64,000 nt of DNA from Nostoc linckia FACHB-104 (lineage in GTDB: Bacteria > Cyanobacteriota > Cyanobacteriia > Cyanobacteriales > Nostocaceae): assembly GCF_014696615.1 (NCBI RefSeq), contig NZ_JACJQJ010000022.1:1-64000 (forward strand). Direction: 5' to 3'. The notes beneath the pieces are model-generated. The model worked only from the letters and a program-made list of their open reading frames with translations, ran no database searches and was not told where the DNA came from. A program made the translations under genes and the position numbers. Positions 25,119-35,900 of this stretch are shown one piece after another (positions within the stretch are counted from its first letter, which is position 1; every line of letters begins with the position of its first letter).

Positions 25119-28100
25119 TTAACGCAACTTCTCCAATTCTTCCTTGGTAAACGGATTCTTACCCCCCCGCAGGGCTTTCAGCCACCCCTGCCGTTGTGTT
25201 TTTATATCTTGATCACTAGTCTGAGCGATGTACACCTCAAAATCAGCTATAGCTCCTTTGTAATCCCCCGTCAGCGCCCTCGCTAACCCCCGGCTATCAC
25301 GAATATTGCCATTATCCGGGGCAACTTTAACAGCTTTTTCACAAGCAAACATCACCTCTTTGGCGAACTTATTTAGACTACCTTGTTTACAAAGAGTATC
25401 CCAAGCATCAACATCAATTTCAACTTGTGGATCAAGTTTTTGTGCTTGGTTATAAGCAGCAATAGCTTCCTTTATCTTCTTCTCTTTAACAAGACTACTG
25501 CCTTCACTAACCTTGCGTTCCGCTTTACCTTTGTTCTCAAACTCTTCGGCTTTTTTCTGGGGGTCAAACTTTAATTCCCCATTCCACTTGAAAGCTGTCC
25601 TAAAAGTAGCAAGCGCTTCCTCAAAGTTACCAGATCTTGCTTTCTCCTCCCCTACTTTCACCAAAAACGGTGCTGCTGCTTTTAATTTCGATGGTGTTTG
25701 ACATACCTCTAATTTTTGTAGTTCTTGAGGATTAATTACCAAATAATCATGCAACCACGCACAACCAAAATTTAACAGTTCTCCTAACCCTTTCCACTGC
25801 CAGACCTTGGCGGTATTGTCGGCTGAAGCGGTGACGATATACTTGCCATCGGGACTAAAATTGGCTTTGTAGACACTAGATGTATGCCCAGTCAGGGTGG
25901 TCAGCAACTTGCCTTCTTTGTCCCAGACCTTGGCTGTACTGTCGTCTGAAGTGGTGACGATATACTTGCCATCGGGACTAAAATTGGCTTTGTAGACAGT
26001 ACCTGTATACCCAGCCAGGATGGTGAGCAACTTGCCTTCCCTATTCCAGACCTTGGCGGTATTGTCGCCTGAAGCGGTGACGATATACTTGCCATCGGGA
26101 CTAAAATTGGCGTTGTTGACACTAGATGTATGCCCAATCAGGGTGGTGAGCAACTTGCCTTCCCTATCCCAGACCTTGGCTGTTTTGTCGCAGGATGTGG
26201 TGACGATATACTTGCCATCGGGACTAAAATTGGCGTTGATGACACTAGATGTATGCCCAGTCAGGGTGGTGAGCAAGTTGCCTTCCCTGTACCAGACCTT
26301 GGCGGTATTGTCGCCTGAAGCGGTGACGATATACTTGCCATCGGGACTAAAATTGGTGTTGAAGACACTAGATGTATGCCCAGTCAGGGTAGTCAGCAAG
26401 TTGCCTTCCCTGTACCAGACCTTGGCGGTATTGTCGTCTGAAGCGGTGACGATATACTTGCCATCGGGACTAAAATTGGCGTTGTTGACACTACCTGTAT
26501 GCCCAGTCAGAGTAGTTAGCAAGTTGCCTTCCCTGTCCCAAACCTTGGCGGTTTTGTCCCTGGATGCGGTGACGATATACTTGCCATCGGGACTAAAATT
26601 GGCGTTGTTGACACTAGATGTATGCCCAGTCAGGGTGGAGAACAACTTGCCTTCTTTGTCCCAGACCTTGGCGGTTTTGTCCTCTGAAGTGGTGACGATA
26701 TACTTGCCATCGGGACTAAAATTGGCGTTGTTAACATATATTTTATGCCCAGTCAGGGTGGTCAGCAACTTGCCTTCCCTATCCCAGACCTTGGCTGTAC
26801 TGTCGGCTGAAGCGGTGACGATATACTTGCCATCGGGACTAAAATTGGCGTTGTTGACACTAGATGTATGCCCAGTCAGGGTGGAGAACAACTTGCCTTC
26901 TTTGTCCCAAACCTTGGCGGTTTTGTCCCTGGATGCGGTGACGATATACTTGCCATCGGGACTAAAATTGACGTTGTTGACACTAGATGTATGCCCAATC
27001 AGGGTAGTTAGCAAGTTGCCTTCCCTGTACCAGACCTTGGCGGTTTTGTCCCTGGATGTGGTGACGATATACTTGCCATCGGGACTAAAATTGGCGTTGT
27101 TGACACTACCTGTATGCCCAGTCAGGGTGGTCAGCAACTTGCCTTCTTTGTCCCAGACCTTGGCGGTTTTGTCCTCTGAAGTGGTGACGATATACTTGCC
27201 ATCGGGACTAAAATTGGCGTTGTTGACACTACCTGTATGCCCAGTCAGGGTGGCGAGCAACTTGCCTTCTTTGTCCCAGACCTTGGCGGTTTTGTCCCTG
27301 GATGTGGTGACGATATACTTGCCATCGGGACTAAAATTGGCGTTGTTGACACTACCTGTATGCCCCTTAAGTTGATTCCGCTCCTGGATATGAGCTAAAA
27401 TACCGTTTAACGCAACAATGGGGCTAGTAACTAAATATTTTTCTATGGGAGTATTTTTCCCAACCAGCTTTTGTAACTTTTGCCCAGCATCTATTGCTAA
27501 GATTAACCCATCTATTTGATAGGCATCAAACAACTGTAAAGCAGCATTTCCTTGTCGTTCTAAAACAGTAGCTGTTTCTGCATTCTTGATTAGTTTTTCA
27601 CCATACCAACCCGCCGCAATCACCCCTACAATCGCCACTGATAAGATACCTAAACCCATGCGAATAGTGCGTTTAGCTTTTCGTTCCGCATCAGAGATAA
27701 TCTGCTGTGCCTTTTTCTCCGTTTCCGCTAAAGCAAATTGAATTTCTCGCTTATCCAACTCCTGACTAGCAGCCAAAAACCGATAGTCCTCATCATTTAA
27801 GCTTTTATTTTTCGCCCAATCTAAAGCATCCTGCAAAGCCTGTCCCCGCAACAACCGCGATTCATCTTCCCGATTTGTCTCCAACCAAGCCGTCAAAGCC
27901 TGGGAATAGGGACGCATCTGACCTAATTCATTCTCTACCCACTCGGCATTAAACACCTCTTGGTAAATGCGGTTACGTACCCGTAAAGCACTATCCTCGC
28001 GCCGCACCACCCCCGACAACTTCAGGTGTGACTTAATAATCGACTGTTCCTCATCGAAAACAGGATGCCTAAGCGAATGAATTTCTCGATAAACAGTTAA

Positions 28101-29057
28101 TACCTGGTCTTTATTTGGGGCACGTTTGGTGAGCATATCCCGCACAAACTGCAAGTTATTATCTTGCTGGCTGCGATCTCCAAAAAACGTGCTGCTGACC
28201 ACCTGTTCTAATGCTGCTGATGACCAACTGTCTTTGCCCTGCTCACTAAGAATACTACACAGACGCTGAGTTAAATATGGATGTCCTCCAGTCCATTCCA
28301 GCACCCACCTCAACAACTGTTGTGCTGGTTCCATTGGCAGTCCCAACCCTTCTGCCAAGGGTATTGCTTCGTCAAAAGTAAAATCAGTTAAATCTAATCG
28401 TTGTCCAATATTGAAAGGTGTCCGTTTGGGGTCACGAATCAAATCTCCCGGTGTTGCTACCCCAATCAACACAAAAGAAAGCCGCTCAAACTTGGCATCC
28501 TGGGCACGAGCTACATAAAAGTAGCGAATTGCCGCAAAGAAGTCATCCGTAAAATCCAGACTGAGTGTAGTATCAATTTCATCTACAAACACAACTACAG
28601 GGGATGTCACTTCCTCTAGCAACACATGCTGAAAAAACTTGGTTAATCGCTGAGTAAAACCTACATTGTTATTTGCTTGCCACCATTGATCAACATCGGT
28701 ATCCAGCATCAATTGTTCTTCAATCTTCAGCAGTAAACCCAAATACCACTGTTCCGCACTCACCTGTGTACCTATTCCTGTGAGGTCAATAATTACTGAC
28801 TTCACCGAAATTTTTTTCAACTCAGATGCAGTACTAATCATCAAGCTGGACTTGCCCATCTGCCGAGAAGTGAGGATATAGGCAAACTCTGCTTGTTGAC
28901 ACAACTCTAACAGCTTCTTATCCGCTTGCCGAATCAGGTAAGTCCCTTTACTAGCTTGGACTGTACCACCTAAAGAGTAAATGTTTGCTTTAGCCACGTA
29001 GATGTTCCCAGAAGTATTCGGCATAAAGCTGACAACGGGGTATGACTTCTTGCCCAT
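25119..29057 (-). CDS. AAA-like ATPase with TM helix, 13 WD40 repeats and TPR-like tail
   Basis: A 1312-residue STAND-like sensor protein. Residues about 25-400 form an AAA_35-type domain: YSLGGTVQASKGTYLIRQAD, a P-loop-like SRQMGKSSLM at 64-73, and VVVFVDEIDT as Walker B. A charged helix and one clear transmembrane segment (GLGILSVAIVGVIAAGW, about 468-488) follow. Then come 13 WD40 repeats of 41 residues (about 562-1086), nearly identical (GHTGSVNNANFSPDGKYIVT, DKTAKVWDKEGKLL). The tail has two TPR-like units (EEALATFRTAFKWN; KEAIAAYNQAQKLDP). It overlaps the 3' end of the CHAT-TIR-AAA gene, so the two form one operon. An ATG at 29024 is a possible alternative start. Probably a membrane-tethered sensor-switch; ligand unknown. 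Confidence 0.85.
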   Translation of the reverse strand: MGKKSYPVVSFMPNTSGNIYVAKANIYSLGGTVQASKGTYLIRQADKKLLELCQQAEFAYILTSRQMGKSSLMISTASELKKISVKSVIIDLTGIGTQVSAEQWYLGLLLKIEEQLMLDTDVDQWWQANNNVGFTQRLTKFFQHVLLEEVTSPVVVFVDEIDTTLSLDFTDDFFAAIRYFYVARAQDAKFERLSFVLIGVATPGDLIRDPKRTPFNIGQRLDLTDFTFDEAIPLAEGLGLPMEPAQQLLRWVLEWTGGHPYLTQRLCSILSEQGKDSWSSAALEQVVSSTFFGDRSQQDNNLQFVRDMLTKRAPNKDQVLTVYREIHSLRHPVFDEEQSIIKSHLKLSGVVRREDSALRVRNRIYQEVFNAEWVENELGQMRPYSQALTAWLETNREDESRLLRGQALQDALDWAKNKSLNDEDYRFLAASQELDKREIQFALAETEKKAQQIISDAERKAKRTIRMGLGILSVAIVGVIAAGWYGEKLIKNAETATVLERQGNAALQLFDAYQIDGLILAIDAGQKLQKLVGKNTPIEKYLVTSPIVALNGILAHIQERNQLKGHTGSVNNANFSPDGKYIVTTSRDKTAKVWDKEGKLLATLTGHTGSVNNANFSPDGKYIVTTSEDKTAKVWDKEGKLLTTLTGHTGSVNNANFSPDGKYIVTTSRDKTAKVWYREGNLLTTLIGHTSSVNNVNFSPDGKYIVTASRDKTAKVWDKEGKLFSTLTGHTSSVNNANFSPDGKYIVTASADSTAKVWDREGKLLTTLTGHKIYVNNANFSPDGKYIVTTSEDKTAKVWDKEGKLFSTLTGHTSSVNNANFSPDGKYIVTASRDKTAKVWDREGNLLTTLTGHTGSVNNANFSPDGKYIVTASDDNTAKVWYREGNLLTTLTGHTSSVFNTNFSPDGKYIVTASGDNTAKVWYREGNLLTTLTGHTSSVINANFSPDGKYIVTTSCDKTAKVWDREGKLLTTLIGHTSSVNNANFSPDGKYIVTASGDNTAKVWNREGKLLTILAGYTGTVYKANFSPDGKYIVTTSDDSTAKVWDKEGKLLTTLTGHTSSVYKANFSPDGKYIVTASADNTAKVWQWKGLGELLNFGCAWLHDYLVINPQELQKLEVCQTPSKLKAAAPFLVKVGEEKARSGNFEEALATFRTAFKWNGELKFDPQKKAEEFENKGKAERKVSEGSSLVKEKKIKEAIAAYNQAQKLDPQVEIDVDAWDTLCKQGSLNKFAKEVMFACEKAVKVAPDNGNIRDSRGLARALTGDYKGAIADFEVYIAQTSDQDIKTQRQGWLKALRGGKNPFTKEELEKLR
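25800..27370. repeat. 13 tandem 123-bp units encoding WD40 blades
   Basis: Each unit repeats at 123 bp (41 codons) with very high nucleotide identity: a common block TTGCCATCGGGACTAAAATT and GTGACGATATACTTG occurs in every unit, while the codons around the DKT/DNT turn vary. Such uniformity implies recent unequal recombination or gene conversion. The opposite strand is open across most of the array for the same reason. Confidence 0.9.
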
Positions 29058-31095
29058 TGGAGCGTACTAAACCTACACCCCGCAACTGCCAGAATATTTG
29101 CTGATTTTCGCATGTATTTTGGCTAATAACTTGTAGTAAAGCTTGTTTTAATTCCTGCCTGTCATGTAATAGTGACAATAAGCGACGTAGATGGTCGCCA
29201 AATGGTCCTCTGGTGTTACTGGCATCATTAAATAATTCCGTAGTAGTGATTTGTCCACTGGCAACCAAATACAGTGCTTTTCTTACCAGGTAAGGATGTC
29301 CATTTAATAGTGCCATCAGTTTCATTTCGGCACTTATGTTAAAAGGCGAACCATGACGGCGATTCAAGTCTGCTACCTGTTCAAAGGAAAAATCTTCTAG
29401 TTCAATCACCTGTCCCACATTAAAAGGAGATTGATTCAGGTCGTCAATTAACTGATAAGGTTCGGTAGAAGTAACTAAGACAAAATCCAGGAGGTTCCAA
29501 ATATCACTCATGGCACGGCTATTGTGCCAATTACGCAACATACCAAAAAAATCATTGCGAAAAGGCGTATCAAACACCTTGTCCACCTCATCCATTGCCA
29601 AAACCAATGGACTAGCCTCCTTTAAGATGTAACGACTGATGTAGCGCGTACAACGTTGGATCTGACTAATATTTTTCTGCCAATATTCATCCACTCGGTC
29701 TTCTAGTTCTAGGTCTGCACTTACCCAAGAACAAAACCGACGTAAAAAAACTTCATCGCTGGAAAGGTCTGCTTTCCCTAAAAGTTGAAAATCCAGAAAT
29801 AGTACACGCTTACTTTCATCCCTAGCTGCTTTGATGATCCGGTTTAATAGGGAACTCTTCCCAACTTGCCGGGGACCCTTGATAGAGATTGTTACCCCCT
29901 CCTGTACAATTGTTTTCAGGGCAATGGTGTCAGCCTGCCGTTCTACGTAAAAAGCAGATTTGAGTTTCATTGTCCCTTCTGGAATTTCCAATGCTCCTGG
30001 CTGTGCAGAAGCAGAAGGACGTGGTAATTCAGATGGTTCGTTTAATGGCAGTAAATCAATGTTGATTTGCGTATTAATACTTAAATCTTTGCTAGAAATA
30101 GCTTGCCTTAACTCTTCTATTAAGCGTGGTGTATCCTGCTCATTACTCCAATACGCCCAGTTGATATGATTCAAATAAGCATTTAAAGGATACTGAAATG
30201 GCTGACGGTATGCTAACCGTACAGGGAGAATGATGGGGTATCCTGACTGCATTTGAGCAAAGTTGTGTGCCATGCGGATTTCCGTTTCCACCATCTCACT
30301 ATGGGCGGAATACTCACTCAGCAAGACAATCATAAAATCAGCTTGGCGAATTTCAGCTTCAATTTGTTCTGCCCAGGATGTACCTACAGAGATATTCTGA
30401 TCAAAGAAAATTTGGTAATGCGGTGACAGTGCTTGCAATATTTGTAATGCTACTGACTCATCTGGCTGTACATCCCGTTTGTAGCTAATAAAAATCCGTT
30501 TACCAGGTTGAGAAGGCTGAGGAATAGGAGTCTCTTTTCTATGCTTTCTGTTTTTCAATACGGGAGTGGCAGATTCTGGAATACTTTCTAAATCAATGGA
30601 TGTACAACCAAATTCAAACCCATCTTCAATAGTTCTACCTGCCCCTAAAGCATCATAAAACCCCACTGCAAACTCAATGGCAGCTTTATCTCCAATGGCT
30701 TTGTTCATGCCAATCACATAATCAATGTGTTGGTGAATTGCCTCTGCTTGCACCTCGGAATAACAAGCATTGAGTACTACACATTCAACCTTGGGAAATA
30801 ACTTAAATAGTCTTGCCAGGGCTTCTGCACTGACCAATTGCATTTCTCCAGAGTTATTCTCTAGGGCTAACCCCTGGCTGCCTGCACCATGTCCAGAAAA
30901 ATGCACAATTTCTGGTTCATAATCCAACAAAGCACGGCGTAAATCCTCAGTTCGCACCGCCCATTTAGAGATAATTTCAAATTCCTGGCGACGCTTGGCA
31001 CGTTCTAAACCTGCTTGAATTTCCCGTACCTCTTCATCCAGGCGCAGCTTGGATGTATTCGTGGGATTGGCTGATAACAGCAGGATTCTTTTCAC
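28990..31095 (-). CDS. CHAT-TIR-AAA conflict protein
   Basis: A 701-residue three-domain protein. Residues 1-180 are a CHAT protease with HFSGHG (His 69) and LNACYSE (Cys 111), closely resembling the CHAT domain of the protein at 207-2480. Residues 198-335 are a TIR domain: KRIFISYKRD, IFFDQNISVGTSWAEQI, and SEMVETE, in which Glu 272 lies where TIR NADases have their catalytic glutamate. Residues about 375-700 are an AAA_35-like ATPase with GPRQVGKSSL near 407 and PLVLAMDEVD. It is the first gene of an operon with the AAA-WD40 protein, overlapping it by 68 bp. A protease plus an NAD-cleaving domain suggests two killing outputs under one switch. Activities are inferred from conserved residues. 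Confidence 0.88.
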   Translation of the reverse strand: MKRILLLSANPTNTSKLRLDEEVREIQAGLERAKRRQEFEIISKWAVRTEDLRRALLDYEPEIVHFSGHGAGSQGLALENNSGEMQLVSAEALARLFKLFPKVECVVLNACYSEVQAEAIHQHIDYVIGMNKAIGDKAAIEFAVGFYDALGAGRTIEDGFEFGCTSIDLESIPESATPVLKNRKHRKETPIPQPSQPGKRIFISYKRDVQPDESVALQILQALSPHYQIFFDQNISVGTSWAEQIEAEIRQADFMIVLLSEYSAHSEMVETEIRMAHNFAQMQSGYPIILPVRLAYRQPFQYPLNAYLNHINWAYWSNEQDTPRLIEELRQAISSKDLSINTQINIDLLPLNEPSELPRPSASAQPGALEIPEGTMKLKSAFYVERQADTIALKTIVQEGVTISIKGPRQVGKSSLLNRIIKAARDESKRVLFLDFQLLGKADLSSDEVFLRRFCSWVSADLELEDRVDEYWQKNISQIQRCTRYISRYILKEASPLVLAMDEVDKVFDTPFRNDFFGMLRNWHNSRAMSDIWNLLDFVLVTSTEPYQLIDDLNQSPFNVGQVIELEDFSFEQVADLNRRHGSPFNISAEMKLMALLNGHPYLVRKALYLVASGQITTTELFNDASNTRGPFGDHLRRLLSLLHDRQELKQALLQVISQNTCENQQIFWQLRGVGLVRSNGQEVIPRCQLYAEYFWEHLRG

Positions 31096-31400
31096 TGTTG
31101 TTTTACCATTTGCATCAACATTGTACGCAACACTGTTACGGGTAACAAAAAATCAAGAGTTTTCATTTTTGATTTCCGTTCTAGCCCTGATCTCGGCAGT
31201 TACCTCATAGCTGACTACAGAACTCACAGATCCACTTAATCTAAACGTAGTGCCAACCTCACAGATGGTGATCACTGACACTTGTTTTTAATGATCATTA
31301 TTAATGATGACAGAGATCATCAAAATATTGATTCAGTACCAGATGAATTTGGAGAACTGTATCGAGTTTGGAATAGCTATCATCTGCTGGGAACTTTTTA

Positions 31401-31574
31401 TCAAAATCTTGAGGACAAATGGGTAGCACAACCTTGCAATAGGGATGAAAGACCCTGTTGTGGTCGTGTGCATCCAGTAACTCCTGCTAAATATTCCTGT
31501 GTCTTACCCGTGGTTTTAAATGCAGCTTCAGCTTTTTCAAGTCCTGTTGTTGATGCCCGGAGTGACCTTGCCAT
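31401..31574 (-). pseudogene. relic of a third HTH protein of the bNACHT/TRADD-N type
   Basis: A 57-codon frame begins MARSLRASTTGLEKAEAAFK and continues TTGKTQEYLAGVTGCTR. It matches the starts of the HTH proteins at 14440-16845 (MARSSRSLRASTAGLEKANK) and 17905-20805, then leaves homology after CTR and soon stops. The sequence right after the ATG side (AAACCCACCGCAACTTGGAT) also aligns with the spacers of the other two loci. So only the front of the gene and its control region survive. The rest of 31096-31400 shows no gene. Confidence 0.8.
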
Positions 31575-31720
31575 AAACCCACCGCAACTTGGATATAAGT
31601 TTTACGGCTCAATGCCGCTCCAAGATAAAAATCTTGACTGACTTGTAAAACATTGTAAGACCACAAGATGATTGTCAGGCGATCGCCCTCAATGAACACA
31701 GCTTCTCATCACTGCTAACG

Positions 31721-31771
31721 ATGTAAGACATACTTACCAAAGTAATACTATTTTCCAGGGATGTCTTACAT
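31721..31771. promoter_or_regulatory. 11-bp inverted repeat ATGTAAGACAT, operator-like
   Basis: ATGTAAGACAT (31721-31731) and ATGTCTTACAT (31761-31771) are perfect inverted copies 40 bp apart, 150 bp upstream of the relic HTH gene. GTCTTACATA is also the core of the putative operators at 16862-16881 and 20825-20844, so these may be binding sites for the same HTH family. A plain hairpin is an alternative. Confidence 0.4.
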
Positions 31772-32927
31772 AGTTCTAAGTTCTTTTTTATGTTTTAGGT
31801 AGCTAAGTCAAAAGCATAGATATTTATCAATGATGGATTTACATTTATTAGAAACTATATTATGCAAATGATTGTGAGTAAGAAAAAAGTAAGAAACACA
31901 ATAATCTGAATTTGTAAAAAGCTTAATATATAAGGACTTGAGATAGGTACGACCGAGCAACATTCTTGCGCGGTATTGGCTTAAATGTTTACATAGGGAT
32001 TGCTTTGATTTTAGGCAAGCTAACAAAGTAGACATCACTGCTATGGACGTGTAATTGCCGAGTCTCTCTAATGTGAAAGGTAAATAAACCGAATTAACTA
32101 CGAAATTAGCGTTTTACAAGCTCTGTTAATTCTCTGCGCTGTTGGCGCGTTGATAAGAGAGCTTAAAAGGTGAGACTTTAGTTTCTGGAGCGAAAATAAA
32201 ACTTCAAACATGGATTAAATTAAAGTCTCAGAATTTGGGTGATATTATTATTTTTTGAGAGTGATAAAACAGAAAGTTTAGCAGATAAAAAATAACCCAA
32301 AATTTTTAGAGTTCTAAGTGGATAACGCTGATACAAGTTTGCTCTTTTTGTGGTTTGCTCAATAGAGAACTGTGGTAACGTATGTAAATTTGATGTAAAG
32401 ATTCAGGGTAAATACTTGAATACATTCATCAAATGTAGTATTTTACTACGATAACTTGTCAATTTACTAAGATAAGTGCGTTTATTAACATCCTTTTCCT
32501 TAGAGTTAGGCAAAAAATAAGACCTAAAAATACTTCGAGATTTACCACTAGGTTTATTTATGTCTAATGTTCTGTTGTCAAGGGTTTGAGCTTCTAAATA
32601 ACCTTAATATATCTATGCTGATTTATCGGTGATCTTGTCATTTTTACCGAAATTTTTTACTATTTTATTTTAGCGAAGGTACTGCCGATAAAAGCAGCAT
32701 TTACACGTAAATAAATATCTGGGATAAGTCTACCTGAAGTCAGCCTTATAGAGTATTTGCTTGGCAAATCTGAAAAGGATTAATCAAGCATGATATTTGC
32801 TGCACTTAAAGTGATTAATTAATATCTCTAATTATTAATTAATATCTCTAAACTAACTAAATAATGCAAACCATAGTACCTGATTCCCCGCTGCATAAAA
32901 CCAGTAAGTCAACTTTAGGAGTTTTTT
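31772..32927. other. 1.16-kb AT-rich non-coding leader before the DUF4347 gene
   Basis: No gene is supported on either strand. Near the right end ATTAATTAATATCTCTA occurs twice (32814-32830, 32834-32850) with a 20-bp period, 80-110 bp before the next start. This long AT-rich stretch presumably holds the promoter and a 5' untranslated region of the giant surface protein. Confidence 0.5.
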
Positions 32928-35900
32928 ATGTCCTACCCAACTAAGTCTTTCTCGATTCCAAACCCCGTTCATCTCGTCTTCATTGACTCTGCTATCCAAG
33001 ATATCCAGACCTTGATCGAGGGAGTAGTGGCTGATGCCCAAGTTGTGGTGCTGCATCCAGAAGTGGATGGAGTCATGCAAATCACCCAAACCCTGCAAAA
33101 CCAACCTGAGGTTGGGACAATTCACCTTGTCGCTCATGGTTCCCCCGGTTGTCTGTGCTTGGGTAACGCGCAACTGAGTTTGAAGACTTTAGAGAGTTAT
33201 GCCCCTGAGTTGAGAACTTGGCGCGAGGCGATGAGCCAGCAGGGGCAAATGCTCCTCTACGGCTGTCACGTAGCCGCAGGGGAGATGGGGGCTGAATTTG
33301 TGCAGAAACTGCACCAACTGACGGGAGTAAAAATTGCCGCTTCCACTACCGCCATTGGCAACGCCGCAGCAGGCGGCAACTGGGAACTCGATGTTAGGTT
33401 AGAGCGTGCTGCCACCCAGGTGCAGCCAGAGTTGCCCTTAGCCTTTCGCGCTGAAGCAATGGCTGCCTATGCTGGAGTCCTGAATACCGCTCCTTCCAGT
33501 TTAATCGGGTCTCTCCCCTTCGATGTCCTTAAAAATCAGTGGAAGACTCTGACTATCAATGATTTGTTAGCCGGGATTATCGATCCCGACAATGACCCTT
33601 TAACCATCACCAACCTGACGGCGAGTGCTGGCACTATACTTAAGCGAATTGACGGCAGCTATAGTTATATTCCCCCCGTTGACTTTTTTGGAGGTATCAC
33701 CTTTACCTACGATGTCAGTGATGGGCAAAACCCTCCCAGCCAGCAAACTCGCACTGTAGAAGTATTAAATCAACGCTTCCCTGTCTTGGATGACTTCGGT
33801 GCAGGAGCGGCTTATAGCAATCAAGCTGGAGTTAGCGATCTAATTAAGGTCTATTGGGACTACGATACCAACGGAAATGTGATCGCCACATCCAGAAATC
33901 TTGCGGCGGCTGGGAACATGACTCCGAGCGTATTAGATAATGATATCCCGAACATTAATTTTACCTGGGTCTCAGGGAATATCCCCGCCCACATTGGTGT
34001 ACGTGGTTTCAACGCCAGCAATGGTGGCGCTAGTGGAACAATGTGGTCCGTTCTCGGCTTGGTAGGGAGGTCATACCCCATCGCCATATACTACACACTT
34101 GGTCCGTACAGAGATACCGCTACAAATTTCTTTACGAGTCTGCAAATGGACGTGCCTGGTGGTGTTTTAGGTTTCATCAATCTCAGCAATCCAGAACTTA
34201 AATTTGTGTTGGAGCAAGGTAAACCAGTAACCGAGTCCTACGCTTACTCGGTAATGCATATTGACAACACAGTAAACCATCCTCTTATGTATGAGCAACA
34301 CTTAACCGTTGCAGACCCTGAATTTATGGCCGCTACATATGGATACTATAACTATGTGACCTTGAGCCTAGAGCGAAACGCACCTCCAGTACTCACGCCT
34401 AAATCATTGTCCTTCCAGGAAGACTCAGGCTTCCAGTGGATCGATTCGCGGCTTCTCGAGGGGCTTCAGGATGAACTCGCCCCAGGAGGTTTCAGTTCGT
34501 CGCCCGAGACTTATCGTTTTGGTGACTGGTTTGCTACTTATGGTCTTACCCGCATCGATGGAATTCCGGGGGTACAGGCTCTAATGCAGAGCATTTTTTA
34601 TACGTTAAATTTATATGATCTTGGAGGAGATTACACAGCTTATGTCCTTGCTGATACTGGTAATGCGGCTTACCAGCATCTGGCACAGGGGGCAACTCAG
34701 ACGATCGTCGGGTCTTATACCGTTCAAGATGACTTTTACAAGACGAGTACTGCACCCCTCACCGTTACCTTCACCGGGGTGAATGATGCCCCCGTCGCTG
34801 TAGCTGATACTGCCATTGGTTTAACCAATACGCCCATTACAGGTTCAGTTGCCACGAATGATAGCGATGTGGATGATGGCGCAATCTTAACCTACAGCCT
34901 GCTCGCCCCCGTCGATGGTTTAACCCTCAACGCCGACGGCAGTTACAGCCTTAACACCACTGACCCCGCTTATAGTAGCCTAGCTTTAGCTCAAACTCTA
35001 CCTGTGGTCGCCAACTATCGCGTAACTGACGAGTTTGGCGCATCCAGCGACAGCACACTTACTTTTACCCTAACGGGAGCCGCCGCGCCCAATAGTCCCC
35101 CAACTGGTTCACCCACTGCTACCTTAAGCGATACCGCCGAAGATACGGCTATTAATATTAATACTGCTGATTTATTAGCAGGTTTCAGCGATGTAGATAA
35201 TGACACCTTAGCTGTAGTTAACTTAACTGCTACTAACGGTAGTTTAGTTAATAACAATGACGGTACTTATACCTTCACTCCCACTGCTAACTTCAATGGT
35301 GCTGTTAATTTAACCTACGATGTGAGTGATAGCAAAGCAACCTTAGCAGGTCAAACTCGTAGTTTCACTGTTACTGCTGTTAATGATGCACCTACAGGTT
35401 CACCCACTGCAACTTTAAGCAATACAACCGAAGATACGGCTATTAATATTACTGCTTTGTCTTTATTAGCAGGTTTCAGTGATGTAGATAATGATACCTT
35501 GTCTGTAGTCAACTTGACTGCTACTAATGGTAGTTTAGTTAATAACAATAATGGGACTTATACGTTCACACCTAATGCCAACTTTAATGGTACTGTCACC
35601 TTAACCTACGGTGTGAGTGATAGCAAAGCAACCTTAGCAGGTCAAACTCGTAGCTTTAATGTCACTCCTGTTAATGATGCTCCCAACCTCCAAACACCAA
35701 TAGACAGCGCTGTAGTGGACAAAGGGCAAGTGCTTTCCAATGTTACGTTCAGTTTCTCCAATAGTGGTTCAGGTGCCAACTTCAAAGATCCCGACACCAG
35801 CGACACCCTGAGCTATTCCTTTACGAATGGACCGAACTGGTTGACGGTAACATCAGCAGGGGTGATTGGCGGCACAGTACCCACAACTGCATCAGGTACT

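Noticed and set aside
26020-27375. 451-codon rightward open frame opposite the WD40 array
   Set aside because: It follows the 123-bp repeat period exactly (PSLSQTLAVLS units) and is the antisense of a real repeated gene; it has no independent protein character.
31428-31455. TTGCAATAGGGATGAAAGAC, resembling the end of a cyanobacterial CRISPR repeat
   Set aside because: Single occurrence, no spacer periodicity, no cas genes in the window.
31808-32038. 76-codon leftward frame in the AT-rich leader
   Set aside because: No ribosome binding site or recognisable pattern; composition fits non-coding AT-rich DNA.
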